From assembly GCA_046705265.1 (NCBI GenBank), contig JBJKQL010000062.1, positions 27,438 to 91,437 of the forward strand: a stretch of 64,000 bases of DNA, in the 5' to 3' direction. Below, in pieces: positions 9,220 to 16,842 of the stretch. The notes beneath the pieces were generated by a model that worked only from the letters and a program-made list of their open reading frames with translations, searched no databases and was not told where the DNA came from. A program made the position numbers and the translations under genes. Position 1 is the stretch's first letter. Each line of letters opens with the position of its first letter. This stretch comes from JAJYTL01 sp046705265. GTDB lineage: Bacteria; Pseudomonadota; Alphaproteobacteria; Ferrovibrionales; Ferrovibrionaceae.

Positions 9220-10673
9220 GCTGCTACTCCGCCGTAGCCGACGAGACATTCCCGAGCCACCTGACGATCGTCGAAAGGTAGAATCTTGTCGCCGACAATC
9301 TGGCCGCGCTCGTGTCCCTTACCCGCGATGATGAGGATGTCACCGGCGGCAAGACCGGCAATCGCGTTGCCGATCGCGGCGCGGCGATCGCCGATTTCCC
9401 CAGCGCTCGTGCAAGCTTCGAGAATAGCCCGGCGAATGGCCTCCGGCGGCTCGCTCCTCGGGTTGTCATCGGTGACGATAACGGTATCCGCGTGCTCGCA
9501 GGCGATACGCCCCATGGCCGGCCGTTTGCCGCGATCACGGTCGCCGCCGCAACCGAAGACGACCACGACGCGACCTTTGGCATGGGGGCGAAGCGCCCTG
9601 AGAACCGTTTCCAGCGCATCCGGGGTGTGGGCATAGTCGACGTAGACCGGCGCGCCAGAGGAATGCCGTCCGACACGCTCGAGCCGGCCCGGCACGCCGC
9701 GCAGGTTCTCCAACCCTTCGAGCAACGCATCGAGATAGCGGTCCTCGGCGACAAGGCCGAATGCGCACAACGCGTTCATTGCTTGAAAGGCGCCGACCAG
9801 CGGCAAGCGAAGATCGACCGTGCGGCCAAAGGCATCGAATCGAAGGATCTGACTGGTCGGCTCCGGCCTCAACTCGATCAGTTTTAGCCCGACACCCTTG
9901 CGGCCAAAGGTAATCAGACGGTGCCTGCGCCGCTGACAGGCCGCAGCGAAGGCGGAAAACATATCCGAATCGGCATTGATCACCGCCCGGCGTTCGGTGG
10001 GAAGAAGATCTTCGAACAAGCGCAGCTTGGCCTTGAGGTAGGCGTCGGCGTTCGCGTGATAATCGAAATGATCGCGAGTCAGATTAGTAAAAGCGGCCGC
10101 GCTGAGCGTCACCCCATCCAAGCGATATTGATCGAGCCCATGGCTCGACGCCTCGATGGCAAGGCAGGCGACATCCTGCGCCGCAAGTTCGGCCAGGATG
10201 CGGTGCAAGGTCACGGGTTCCGGCGTGGTATGGGGCAGCGGCATTTCGAAGCCCGGCGCCAGCACGCCCAAGGTTCCGAGCGAGGCCGCCTTGCGGCTAA
10301 GGCGGCTCCACAATTGAGCGGCGAAGGAAACCACCGATGTCTTGCCGTTTGTACCGGTAACGGCGACAATCGTGGGCGGCTGGCGGTTGCCGTAGAATCG
10401 TGCGGCAAGCGTCGCGAGGCGCCGCCGGGGATTGACGTCGGGAACCGCAACCACCTCACGATAGCGAGCCAACGCTTCCGGCACGGCAAGAACCGCAACC
10501 GCTCCCCTGGCGATGGCTTCGTCGATGAACTCGGCCCCGTTCCGCGCATGACCAGCTAGCGCCGCGAAGAGATAGCCGGGCCGGACCTGACGGCTATCGA
10601 CGGCCAGTCCGCTGATCTCGGGATTGCCGCCCAAGCCGCTGGCATCGCTGCCTATGAGATCAGCGAGAAGCAA
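9216..10673 (-). CDS. murE: UDP-MurNAc-dipeptide--meso-diaminopimelate ligase, TTG start
   Basis: Adds the third stem-peptide residue. The DNPR motif (TDDNPRSEPP) marks a meso-diaminopimelate-specific MurE, so the wall is the usual Gram-negative DAP type. About 485 residues. The ATP loop TGTNGKTS is near 106-113, and IEASSHGLDQ and DYAHTPDALE are also present. The open frame reaches 10766, but that extension lies within ftsI. TTG at 10673 sits right after the purine-rich GGGAGAGAG and gives the expected N-terminus LLADLIGSD. It overlaps the ftsI stop by 14 bases. Confidence 0.92.
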   Translation of the reverse strand: MLLADLIGSDASGLGGNPEISGLAVDSRQVRPGYLFAALAGHARNGAEFIDEAIARGAVAVLAVPEALARYREVVAVPDVNPRRRLATLAARFYGNRQPPTIVAVTGTNGKTSVVSFAAQLWSRLSRKAASLGTLGVLAPGFEMPLPHTTPEPVTLHRILAELAAQDVACLAIEASSHGLDQYRLDGVTLSAAAFTNLTRDHFDYHANADAYLKAKLRLFEDLLPTERRAVINADSDMFSAFAAACQRRRHRLITFGRKGVGLKLIELRPEPTSQILRFDAFGRTVDLRLPLVGAFQAMNALCAFGLVAEDRYLDALLEGLENLRGVPGRLERVGRHSSGAPVYVDYAHTPDALETVLRALRPHAKGRVVVVFGCGGDRDRGKRPAMGRIACEHADTVIVTDDNPRSEPPEAIRRAILEACTSAGEIGDRRAAIGNAIAGLAAGDILIIAGKGHERGQIVGDKILPFDDRQVARECLVGYGGVAA

Positions 10674-12444
10674 ATTCTCTCTCCCGATGCGGCGGCGGCA
10701 AGGCCAGAGCCGCAACGATGGCCGGATCCTTCGGATTTTGCGGCGCCACGCCAAGGAACGGTGCACAGGTACGGATCACTTCGCTCACCACGGGCGCGGC
10801 GACATAACCGCCGGTGGCGAATCCATGAGTCGCCGGCGTGCCCTTAGGCTGATCGAGCATGGCATAGACTGCATAGCGCGGATCGTTGATGGGAAACACG
10901 CCGACGAAGGACGAAATCACCGAATTCCGTATATACCGGCCATTGGGTCCCACCACTTCCGAGGTTCCGGTCTTGCCGCCGACGAGATAGCCGGGCGCCC
11001 GCGCATAAATACCGGTACCGCCCTGCACCACGAGATTCATGATTTTTCTGATGTCCCGGGAGGTCGTGGGCGATATCACGCGGCGCTCCGTCACCGCCTG
11101 CCCAGGCCATATCTTGAGGAGGGTCGGCGCGACATACATGCCGCCGTTCACCATCGCGGCGATGCCGGTGACGAGCTGGATCGGCGTCACCGCTATGCCG
11201 TCGCCGAAGGCGACGGTCATGGTCGTGATGTTGGTCCACCGCCGCGGCAAAAGCGGCGGCGCCACCGCCGGCAACTGGATCGGCGAGGGTGCGAACATCC
11301 CGACAGTGCGGAGGAACGCCTCCTGGCGCGCGGCGCCGACCTGCAGCGCAAGCTTGGCAGCACCGATATTCGAGGAATATTCGTAGATCTCGGGCAGCGA
11401 TAGCCAGCGGTTCTCGGGATCAAAATCGCGGATGGTAAATCGGGCGATATGGATGGGGTGGCTCGCGTCCTCGCCGTCACGGAGCGTCGCCACACCGTCG
11501 TTTAGCGCCATTGCCATGGTAAAAGTCTTGAAGGTCGAGCCGGGCTCGTAGACGCCGAGGGTGGCACGATTGAAGAGATTGGTGGTCGGCGAAGCGCCAG
11601 GATGATTGGGATCAAAGTCCGGGAGAGAGACCATGGCAAGAATCTCGCCGGTATGGACGTTCATCACCAGGCCGACCGCGCCGATCGCCTGATACGTCTT
11701 CATGTTGCGCAGAAGGAAGGTGCGCATCGCGTATTGTACGCGCGCATCGATCGAAAGCACCAGCGGCTCGCGCGTCAGCGCTGGGTTGATTAGGCGCCTG
11801 TTGAATTCCTTCTCGATGCCGGCGAGGCCCCGGTTGTCGACGCTGGTATAGCCGAGGACGGCGCCGGCAAAAGCCCCTTGCGGATAAACCCGGTGCTGGC
11901 CTTTGAGAAAATAGACCCCGGGGATGCCGAGGGCGTTGACACGGTATTCCTGCCGCGGCGTGAGGTTGCGGGCAACCCAGACAAAGCTGTTGCCACCGGA
12001 GAGCCGGCGCGCCAGCCGCTTTTGGTCGAGGCCGGGCAGCACATGAGCGAGTTCAGCCGCCGCCTGATCGGCATTGAAGATCTGCCGCGGGTCGGCGTAG
12101 GCGGAGGTCACCGGCAGATTGACGGCGAGAATAACGCCGTTACGGTCGACAATATCGGCACGGGTCAACGCCGGCATGGCATTGATTGCGGCCAAGTATT
12201 TGCCCGGCTCGGGAGATACGGAGGCGTCACGGCCGCCCCGGATCAGCATAAGATCGCCGAGACGAAGAATGATGGCTCCGAAGCAGATCAGGAAGAGGAA
12301 AGCGGTGACGACCAGTCGCGTACGCCCGATCTCAATCACGTGCTTCGCATCGCCTTTGATCGTGATGAGCGCCTCGCGCTGCGGCAGATCAGCCGCGACG
12401 CAAGGCCGCGGCCACCGAGGCGTGCCATCGTGAGACCGCTTCAC
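10660..12444 (-). CDS. ftsI: Septal peptidoglycan transpeptidase (penicillin-binding protein 3)
   Basis: Class B PBP that cross-links septal peptidoglycan. 594 residues: a short cytoplasmic tail, one membrane anchor at about 43-64, a dimerisation/pedestal domain with DRNGVILAVNLP, then the transpeptidase domain. The three active-site motifs are intact: STFK at 303-306, SSN at 357-359 and KTGTS at 491-495. Its start overlaps the ftsL stop by four bases. Works with FtsW and FtsL from the same operon. Confidence 0.96.
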   Translation of the reverse strand: MKRSHDGTPRWPRPCVAADLPQREALITIKGDAKHVIEIGRTRLVVTAFLFLICFGAIILRLGDLMLIRGGRDASVSPEPGKYLAAINAMPALTRADIVDRNGVILAVNLPVTSAYADPRQIFNADQAAAELAHVLPGLDQKRLARRLSGGNSFVWVARNLTPRQEYRVNALGIPGVYFLKGQHRVYPQGAFAGAVLGYTSVDNRGLAGIEKEFNRRLINPALTREPLVLSIDARVQYAMRTFLLRNMKTYQAIGAVGLVMNVHTGEILAMVSLPDFDPNHPGASPTTNLFNRATLGVYEPGSTFKTFTMAMALNDGVATLRDGEDASHPIHIARFTIRDFDPENRWLSLPEIYEYSSNIGAAKLALQVGAARQEAFLRTVGMFAPSPIQLPAVAPPLLPRRWTNITTMTVAFGDGIAVTPIQLVTGIAAMVNGGMYVAPTLLKIWPGQAVTERRVISPTTSRDIRKIMNLVVQGGTGIYARAPGYLVGGKTGTSEVVGPNGRYIRNSVISSFVGVFPINDPRYAVYAMLDQPKGTPATHGFATGGYVAAPVVSEVIRTCAPFLGVAPQNPKDPAIVAALALPPPHREREFASR

Positions 12445-12917
12445 CGCCCGCTCCCCGCGCCTGAGGTAACGCTCGGTCGCAATGCCGCCGGCGCCAAGCC
12501 GGTGCCCATGATACGTTCGGCCAACCGAAGTCCCGCTCCACCACCGGCTGTGGGTTCGACACTGGATCCCTTGGCTACCCCTCCCTTTGGCGGCCCCAGC
12601 GTTGGCGCCATCGACGGTGTCGGCGCCGAGGCGAAGCGCGCCGGCAATCGCGCGAGGTCGCCTACTTTGATGATCTGCTTGACGGAAATGGGCTTGAGGT
12701 CCGGCATATATAGGGCAGTCAGACGCGCGATTTCAGCCGGCCGGGACAAATAACTCCATTCCGCGTGTAGGACTGCGATTTCCTGCCGGTTGGCAAGAAT
12801 CCGATGGTTGTAACGGGTAAGCTCATGCTGCAAATGCTCGAAAGCGTATGACAGCCTATAAAGCCCGTAGATTGTGGCCACAGCGAGGAGAATTAATGGC
12901 AAGGCCGCCCGGCTCAT
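12441..12917 (-). CDS. ftsL: Cell division protein FtsL
   Basis: Small bitopic divisome protein. 158 residues: a single membrane segment at about 4-20 (ALPLILLAVATIYGLYRL), then a predicted coiled coil (about 25-60), then a low-complexity Pro/Ala/Gly tail. The segment LHAEWSYLSRPAEIARL matches the alphaproteobacterial FtsL pattern. Sequence conservation in FtsL is weak, so the call leans on topology and on its position between rsmH and ftsI, with 4-base overlaps on both sides. Confidence 0.85.
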   Translation of the reverse strand: MSRAALPLILLAVATIYGLYRLSYAFEHLQHELTRYNHRILANRQEIAVLHAEWSYLSRPAEIARLTALYMPDLKPISVKQIIKVGDLARLPARFASAPTPSMAPTLGPPKGGVAKGSSVEPTAGGGAGLRLAERIMGTGLAPAALRPSVTSGAGSGR

Positions 12918-13873
12918 GCCGCATCCTCATAGACAAAAGGAGGCGCCACGGTGCGGATTGCGGCACGCAAGCGAGCGGACCGGGCGCGGGGATTGGCGGT
13001 AATTTCGGCGGCGCTTGGGCGAGCCGCGCCGCGCGTCACGCTGCGAAAGCTTGGCGGCGCCGAGACCTCGACGGCCGGCATATGGCGTGATCCCTGCGCG
13101 AGCTTGCCGGAACGACGCCGCAGAAAGCGTTTGACCAGCCGGTCCTCAAGAGAATGGAAAGCGACTACCACGAGCCGTCCGCCTGGCTTCAACAGCTGTT
13201 CGGCAGCGGCGAGGCCACGGCGAAGCTCGCCCAGCTCATCGTTCACATAGATGCGCAATGCCTGAAACGTGCGCGTTGCGGGATGCAAACCCGGCCGTTT
13301 CGGCACCACGCGAGCGATAATTTCGGCCAACGCGACCGTGGATTCGATGGGGGCCTTGACGCGGGCTGCACAGATCGCGCGGGCGACGCGGCGTGCCGAC
13401 GGCTCCTCACCGAGGGTCGCGATGATATCGGCAAGGTCACCCTGGCTTGCCTCATTCACCACCGTGGCGGCACTCACCCCCTCGCGGCTCATGCGCATGT
13501 CGAGTGGTCCTTCGAGCTGGAAGGAAAATCCGCGCGTGGCCGTATCGAGCTGGGGCGAGGACACGCCAAGATCGAAGGCGATCCCGTCGACGCTGTGGAC
13601 GCCGGCGCCGGCGAGCAGACGAGGCATTTCCGAAAAGCGGCCAAGCAAAAGGACAAGACGACCGCCGTAAGTCTCGATCAGGGGACGGCCAAGTTCGATC
13701 GCGTCGGGATCGCGGTCGATGGCATAGACCCGGCAAGGTGCCGCATCGAGCAACGCCTTGGCATAACCGCCACAGCCAAAGGTGGCATCGACATAGACGC
13801 CGCCCTCGGCAGGTGCGAGGAACGCCAAGACCTCGGCGGCCAGGACCGGCGTATGGGGCATACGAGGGTTCAC
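12914..13873 (-). CDS. rsmH: 16S rRNA m4C1402 methyltransferase
   Basis: SAM-dependent N4-methylation of C1402 in 16S rRNA (older name MraW). 319 residues. It starts PHTPVLAAEVL, then has the SAM-binding VDATFGCGGYAKALL, FDLGVSSPQLD and the GPLDMRM motif. The C-terminal VVVAFHSLEDRLVKRF is also diagnostic. Overlaps mraZ and ftsL by four bases. Confidence 0.96.
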   Translation of the reverse strand: MNPRMPHTPVLAAEVLAFLAPAEGGVYVDATFGCGGYAKALLDAAPCRVYAIDRDPDAIELGRPLIETYGGRLVLLLGRFSEMPRLLAGAGVHSVDGIAFDLGVSSPQLDTATRGFSFQLEGPLDMRMSREGVSAATVVNEASQGDLADIIATLGEEPSARRVARAICAARVKAPIESTVALAEIIARVVPKRPGLHPATRTFQALRIYVNDELGELRRGLAAAEQLLKPGGRLVVVAFHSLEDRLVKRFLRRRSGKLAQGSRHMPAVEVSAPPSFRSVTRGAARPSAAEITANPRARSARLRAAIRTVAPPFVYEDAA

Positions 13874-14322
13874 CGCGTACCCCCGGCGGCGCGCATGGCA
13901 TGGACGCGGCTGCGCGCCTCATCCTGGCGGCGCGCCCAGGCTCCCGGTTCCCAGATCTGAAAACTCTGACCGCGTCCAACAAGGACGACGTTGGTCTCAT
14001 GTGTCAGGCCGGCATGGCGCATCAGGCCCTGGGGCAGGACAATGCGCCCGCCGGCATCCCATTTGAGGCACTGGATGTTGGGCAGGATGGCATCGATGAA
14101 ATCGTCGCGTTCGCGGCTCAAAGGCGGCAATGCGTCCATTGAGCGGCGGATATGCTCGATATAATCCTCGCTCGCCCCGTCAATTGCCGGCTGATCGATG
14201 GCTGGGTAGAGCACGACGCAACGGGACGCGCGCTGGTTCAGCACGTCGCGAAATTCCGCCGGGATCGACAGCCGCGACTTGACGTCGAGTCTGTTCGTGT
14301 ATGTGGAATGAAACAGGTCCAC
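13870..14322 (-). CDS. mraZ: Transcriptional regulator MraZ
   Basis: DNA-binding regulator of the dcw operon, with two AbrB-like swapped hairpin domains. 150 residues. It begins MDLFHSTYTNRLDVKSRLSIP. Two DxxxR cores are visible: DVKSR near residue 14 and DAGGR near residue 90. It is the first gene of the dcw operon. A four-copy TGGG array lies 50-84 bases upstream of its start, which fits autoregulation as shown for E. coli MraZ. Confidence 0.95.
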   Translation of the reverse strand: MDLFHSTYTNRLDVKSRLSIPAEFRDVLNQRASRCVVLYPAIDQPAIDGASEDYIEHIRRSMDALPPLSRERDDFIDAILPNIQCLKWDAGGRIVLPQGLMRHAGLTHETNVVLVGRGQSFQIWEPGAWARRQDEARSRVHAMRAAGGTR

Positions 14323-14371
14323 GTTCGCCGCCCCGCCTGCGTTCCCGCGTCCCCGCCCCCTGCCGCGGGCA

Positions 14372-14405
14372 TGGGATTGTTTGGGTTATCATGGGACAGA
14401 GTGGG
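14372..14405. promoter_or_regulatory. Putative MraZ box: four TGGG motifs at exact 10-base spacing
   Basis: TGGG occurs on the plus strand at 14372, 14382, 14392 and 14402, one DNA turn apart. E. coli MraZ is known to bind TGGGN repeats separated by 5 bases upstream of mraZ. The number, spacing and location fit that model. Here the TGGG reads on the strand opposite to mraZ transcription. The array overlaps the predicted promoter, suggesting repression. Confidence 0.75.
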
Positions 14406-14412
14406 ACGTCAA
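14385..14412 (-). promoter_or_regulatory. Candidate sigma-70-type promoter of the dcw operon
   Basis: Read on the minus strand, TTGACG (14412-14407) is followed after 16 bases by GATAAC (14390-14385), 4/6 to the -10 consensus. It is placed about 60 bases before mraZ and inside the TGGG array. No other good pair was seen closer to the gene. Confidence 0.45.
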
Positions 14413-14557
14413 TACACTGGCAAGAAAAAATGGCCTGTAAAGTAAGAATTGTCTTAACAATCTGTCGATCTCGCAAGTGCGAATAAGATGTACGGGGGCA
14501 CCCCGCCTTGCCGGCTGCCCAAATTTATCGATTAAATATTTGTTCTCTTTATGTCGC

Positions 14558-14579
14558 GATTATATACTTGACAAAAGTG
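14558..14579 (+). repeat. Left copy of inverted repeat flanking the island
   Basis: Begins GATTATATAC and ends AAAAGTG. Matches the reverse complement of 17806-17827 at 20 of 22 positions. It includes TTGACA, which would also serve as a -35 for the transposase gene, with CAGAAT 17 bases later. Confidence 0.6.
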
Positions 14580-14596
14580 AGCGATAAGGCCAGAAT

Positions 14597-14616
14597 GGGC
14601 TCAATTGATGGAGCCC
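14597..14616 (+). promoter_or_regulatory. Fold-back hairpin over the transposase ribosome-binding site
   Basis: GGGCTC (14597-14602) and GAGCCC (14611-14616) form a 6-bp stem with an 8-base loop. The 3' arm contains part of the GGAG ribosome-binding site for the start at 14620. Such leaders are known to limit transposase translation in other IS families; here it is inference. Confidence 0.4.
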
Positions 14617-14619
14617 GCC

Positions 14620-15570
14620 ATGACCGCCGATCTGCAAAATCCGATCTTCCACGACGAAGACAAAGCCCGCGAAGCCCTTGAGGCTGCCCGCTGGCCGGAT
14701 GGTCCTGTTTGCCCGCATTGCGGAGCGATCGATAACATCGCCAAGCTCGAGGGCACCAAGAAGTCCCATCGTCCCGGCCTCTACTACTGCAACCATTGCA
14801 AGGGCCAGTTCACGGTTACGGTTGGAACCGTCTTTGAGCGTTCCAAGGTGCCGCTTACCAAGTGGTGGCTGGCTTCCCATCTCATGGGGTCAAGCAAGAA
14901 GGGCATCTCGGCCCACCAACTGCACCGTATGCTCGGCGTGACCTACAAAACCGCTTGGTTCATGGCGCATCGCATCCGCGAGGGCATGAAAGACGCCAAT
15001 CCCACGCCGATGGGCGGCGAGGGCAAGACCGTGGAAGTCGATGAGACCTTTAGCGGTCCTTCCGAGTATGTCTTCAAGAGCGACAAGGGTTGGCAGAAGA
15101 AGCAGGGCTCCATCGCCAAGCGCGACATGATTTTGTCGCTTGTCGAGCGCGGTGGCCGTGCCCGCTCGTTCCAGTTGGACGGCCTTTCCATCGATCAGCT
15201 AGACGCGGCTGTGGCCCGCAACATTACCCCGGAAAGCACCCTGAATACCGATCAGGCCAAATACTATCGCCGCATCGGACGCCGTTTCGCCAAGCATGGG
15301 ACCGTGAACCATAGCGTCGGGGAGTACGGCAAGAAGGACGGCACTACCACGAACAGCGTGGAAGGCTTCTTCTCGATCTTCAAGCGCGGGATGATCGGCA
15401 CCTACCAGCATTGCAGCGAACAGCATTTGCAGCGCTATCTGGCGGAGTTCGATTTCCGCTACAGCAACCGCGCTGCACTCGGCGTTGATGACGCTGAGCG
15501 CGTCAATCGCCTTCTCTCGCAGATCGGCGGCAAACGCCTCACCTATCGGCGGACTAACCTCAGCACCTAA
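14620..15570 (+). CDS. IS1595-family transposase
   Basis: 316 residues. The N-terminal zinc ribbon has CPHCG and CNHCK knuckles, separated by a charged loop. The DDE-type nuclease core (DUF772/ISXO2-like) follows, with EVDETFSG (first Asp), NTDQAKYY (second Asp) and TNSVEGFFSIFKRG (Asn and Lys/Arg of the DD-N-K pattern of this family). Length fits IS1595 transposases. I chose ATG 14620 because GGAG lies six bases upstream; ATG 14608 would add four residues. It appears intact. It transcribes away from mraZ. Confidence 0.9.
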   Translation: MTADLQNPIFHDEDKAREALEAARWPDGPVCPHCGAIDNIAKLEGTKKSHRPGLYYCNHCKGQFTVTVGTVFERSKVPLTKWWLASHLMGSSKKGISAHQLHRMLGVTYKTAWFMAHRIREGMKDANPTPMGGEGKTVEVDETFSGPSEYVFKSDKGWQKKQGSIAKRDMILSLVERGGRARSFQLDGLSIDQLDAAVARNITPESTLNTDQAKYYRRIGRRFAKHGTVNHSVGEYGKKDGTTTNSVEGFFSIFKRGMIGTYQHCSEQHLQRYLAEFDFRYSNRAALGVDDAERVNRLLSQIGGKRLTYRRTNLST

Positions 15571-15670
15571 GAAGCGCCGCGTCACTCGTAAACAGTGGCG
15601 AGCCTATCTCAGGTTTTTGGCTTTGGTGCGCCAGATTTTCCGCGAGCAAAACGGGGAGGATGTCCCTTAG
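15485..15670 (+). CDS. Possible small basic protein downstream of the transposase
   Basis: A 61-residue frame beginning inside the last 86 bases of the transposase in another frame. Only its second half looks protein-like: KKRRVTRKQWRAYLRF, then LALVRQIFREQNGED, basic and amphipathic. It ends two bases into the stop of the convergent gene. It may be a second ORF of the element or a product of frameshifting. No recognised family; weak start evidence. Confidence 0.3.
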   Translation: MMTLSASIAFSRRSAANASPIGGLTSAPKKRRVTRKQWRAYLRFLALVRQIFREQNGEDVP

Positions 15671-16617
15671 GCGGAAGGGGGAGGCAAAAGATCTCCTTGC
15701 TTGCTTTCGTCCGGCAAAACAACGCGATCTATCTCTGTCACGACGTACGACGGACTTCCGGCCGCAGCACCCTTGTCGTCCAATAAAGCGACTTGTCTCA
15801 TTTCCACATATAGCACGGTGCCGGGGGGAGCCTTGATGGCGTTGGTCTGGAACTGCCGCACCCATTCTGGGGGCATCGTCACTTCGATGGCGCGACCGGC
15901 CCACATGACTGCCCATTTGGCAGAGCCCTCGTATTGAGGGGTTTTAATGCGAACCGGCCCACGGATCATTGATTCACTTTCCGTTGGAACGGCGGTCAAA
16001 ACATTTGGGGGGACGGCTAAGAGCGCCTGGGCCTCGTAACTCGTCAGGCTCTCGGCTTTCGTCTCCCCCTCCAAAAAGGAAAGAGAATCGTATCCCCTTT
16101 TCGTGAGGGGGCGAGCGACGCCCTTCATGTCCTCCCATACGCTTTGGTCTGCGGCGAGCTCATGCACCTCGCGCGGAACAGTAATTGAATTGCCATCCCC
16201 GTTGACAATTATCACTGTGGAGCCGTCGCCCGCCTTCGTCGTAAGGGTCGTGCCCGCTCCCTCTGGGCGTCCGCCAAGCCATTTAGCAAGTTTGAACAGA
16301 CTAACGGTCGCCCCCGCAGTGATACCGACAAATTTTGCGATATCTTCCGCTGTTTTTATCGCGTCGCTCGCAAACAGGGTCCTAGTGTGCTCGATTATGC
16401 TTTGGACTAGACTGATGTCTATTTGAAAGCACCGTTGTTCAATGTCCGCGTTGACGAGAACGCGAATCGCTGCGGCATCCCCATTAAATTTTTGATTGGC
16501 AGTCTGAATTATGTGGCCAAGGGCCAGAAGGGCAGGCGCAAGATCTTGGACGTCCATCTCGTGGGACGCCAACTCCGGCCCGTCATACCGAATTGTCGCT
16601 CGAACGTGTCTCGCCAT
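15667..16617 (-). CDS. Hypothetical protein, passenger gene
   Basis: 316 residues. I do not recognise a function. The N-terminus (IRYDGPELASHEMDVQDLAP, about residues 9-28) resembles a family of uncharacterised proteins seen in bacterial accessory regions; I cannot name it with certainty. A weakly hydrophobic stretch at about 97-114 (GITAGATVSLFKLAKWLGG) precedes a repetitive beta-like segment (STVIIVNGDGNSITV). The tail is Pro-rich. It is convergent with the transposase and follows the 66-residue gene by ten bases, so the two probably form one transcript. Confidence 0.75.
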   Translation of the reverse strand: MARHVRATIRYDGPELASHEMDVQDLAPALLALGHIIQTANQKFNGDAAAIRVLVNADIEQRCFQIDISLVQSIIEHTRTLFASDAIKTAEDIAKFVGITAGATVSLFKLAKWLGGRPEGAGTTLTTKAGDGSTVIIVNGDGNSITVPREVHELAADQSVWEDMKGVARPLTKRGYDSLSFLEGETKAESLTSYEAQALLAVPPNVLTAVPTESESMIRGPVRIKTPQYEGSAKWAVMWAGRAIEVTMPPEWVRQFQTNAIKAPPGTVLYVEMRQVALLDDKGAAAGSPSYVVTEIDRVVLPDESKQGDLLPPPSA

Positions 16618-16627
16618 GGCCGCGATT

Positions 16628-16828
16628 CTAGCCGGGTGCAGCGCCTTTGCCTCTATTTTTCTTTGGTGCCGGACCGCGCGACCGCGAGGGCACGTTAGAG
16701 CCCTGAGCGCCCTCAGCTCGGGCGCCGACTTTGTGCGGCTTATGCGGCATCCGGGCGAGATTGCCCATGATTCGCGTGGCCTCGTCTAGCGTGGCATTCT
16801 CTTTGGGCTCAGGCTTCTTCGCGCTCAT
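16628..16828 (-). CDS. Small hypothetical protein, passenger gene
   Basis: 66 residues: an N-terminal helix (ATLDEATRIMGNLARMPHKP, about 12-31) and a basic Gly/Pro/Lys-rich tail. The phrase RMPHKPHK recalls small alphaproteobacterial proteins of unknown function. It is upstream of and co-directional with the 316-residue gene. No clear ribosome-binding site is visible. Its start is only 14 bases from the divergent HEPN-motif gene, so promoters must lie within neighbouring coding sequence. Confidence 0.6.
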   Translation of the reverse strand: MSAKKPEPKENATLDEATRIMGNLARMPHKPHKVGARAEGAQGSNVPSRSRGPAPKKNRGKGAAPG

Positions 16829-16842
16829 GGGGGAATTTTACC

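Noticed and set aside
14490..14520. GGGCA/TGCCC inverted repeat as a terminator
   Set aside because: Stem of five with long loop and no T-run on either strand.
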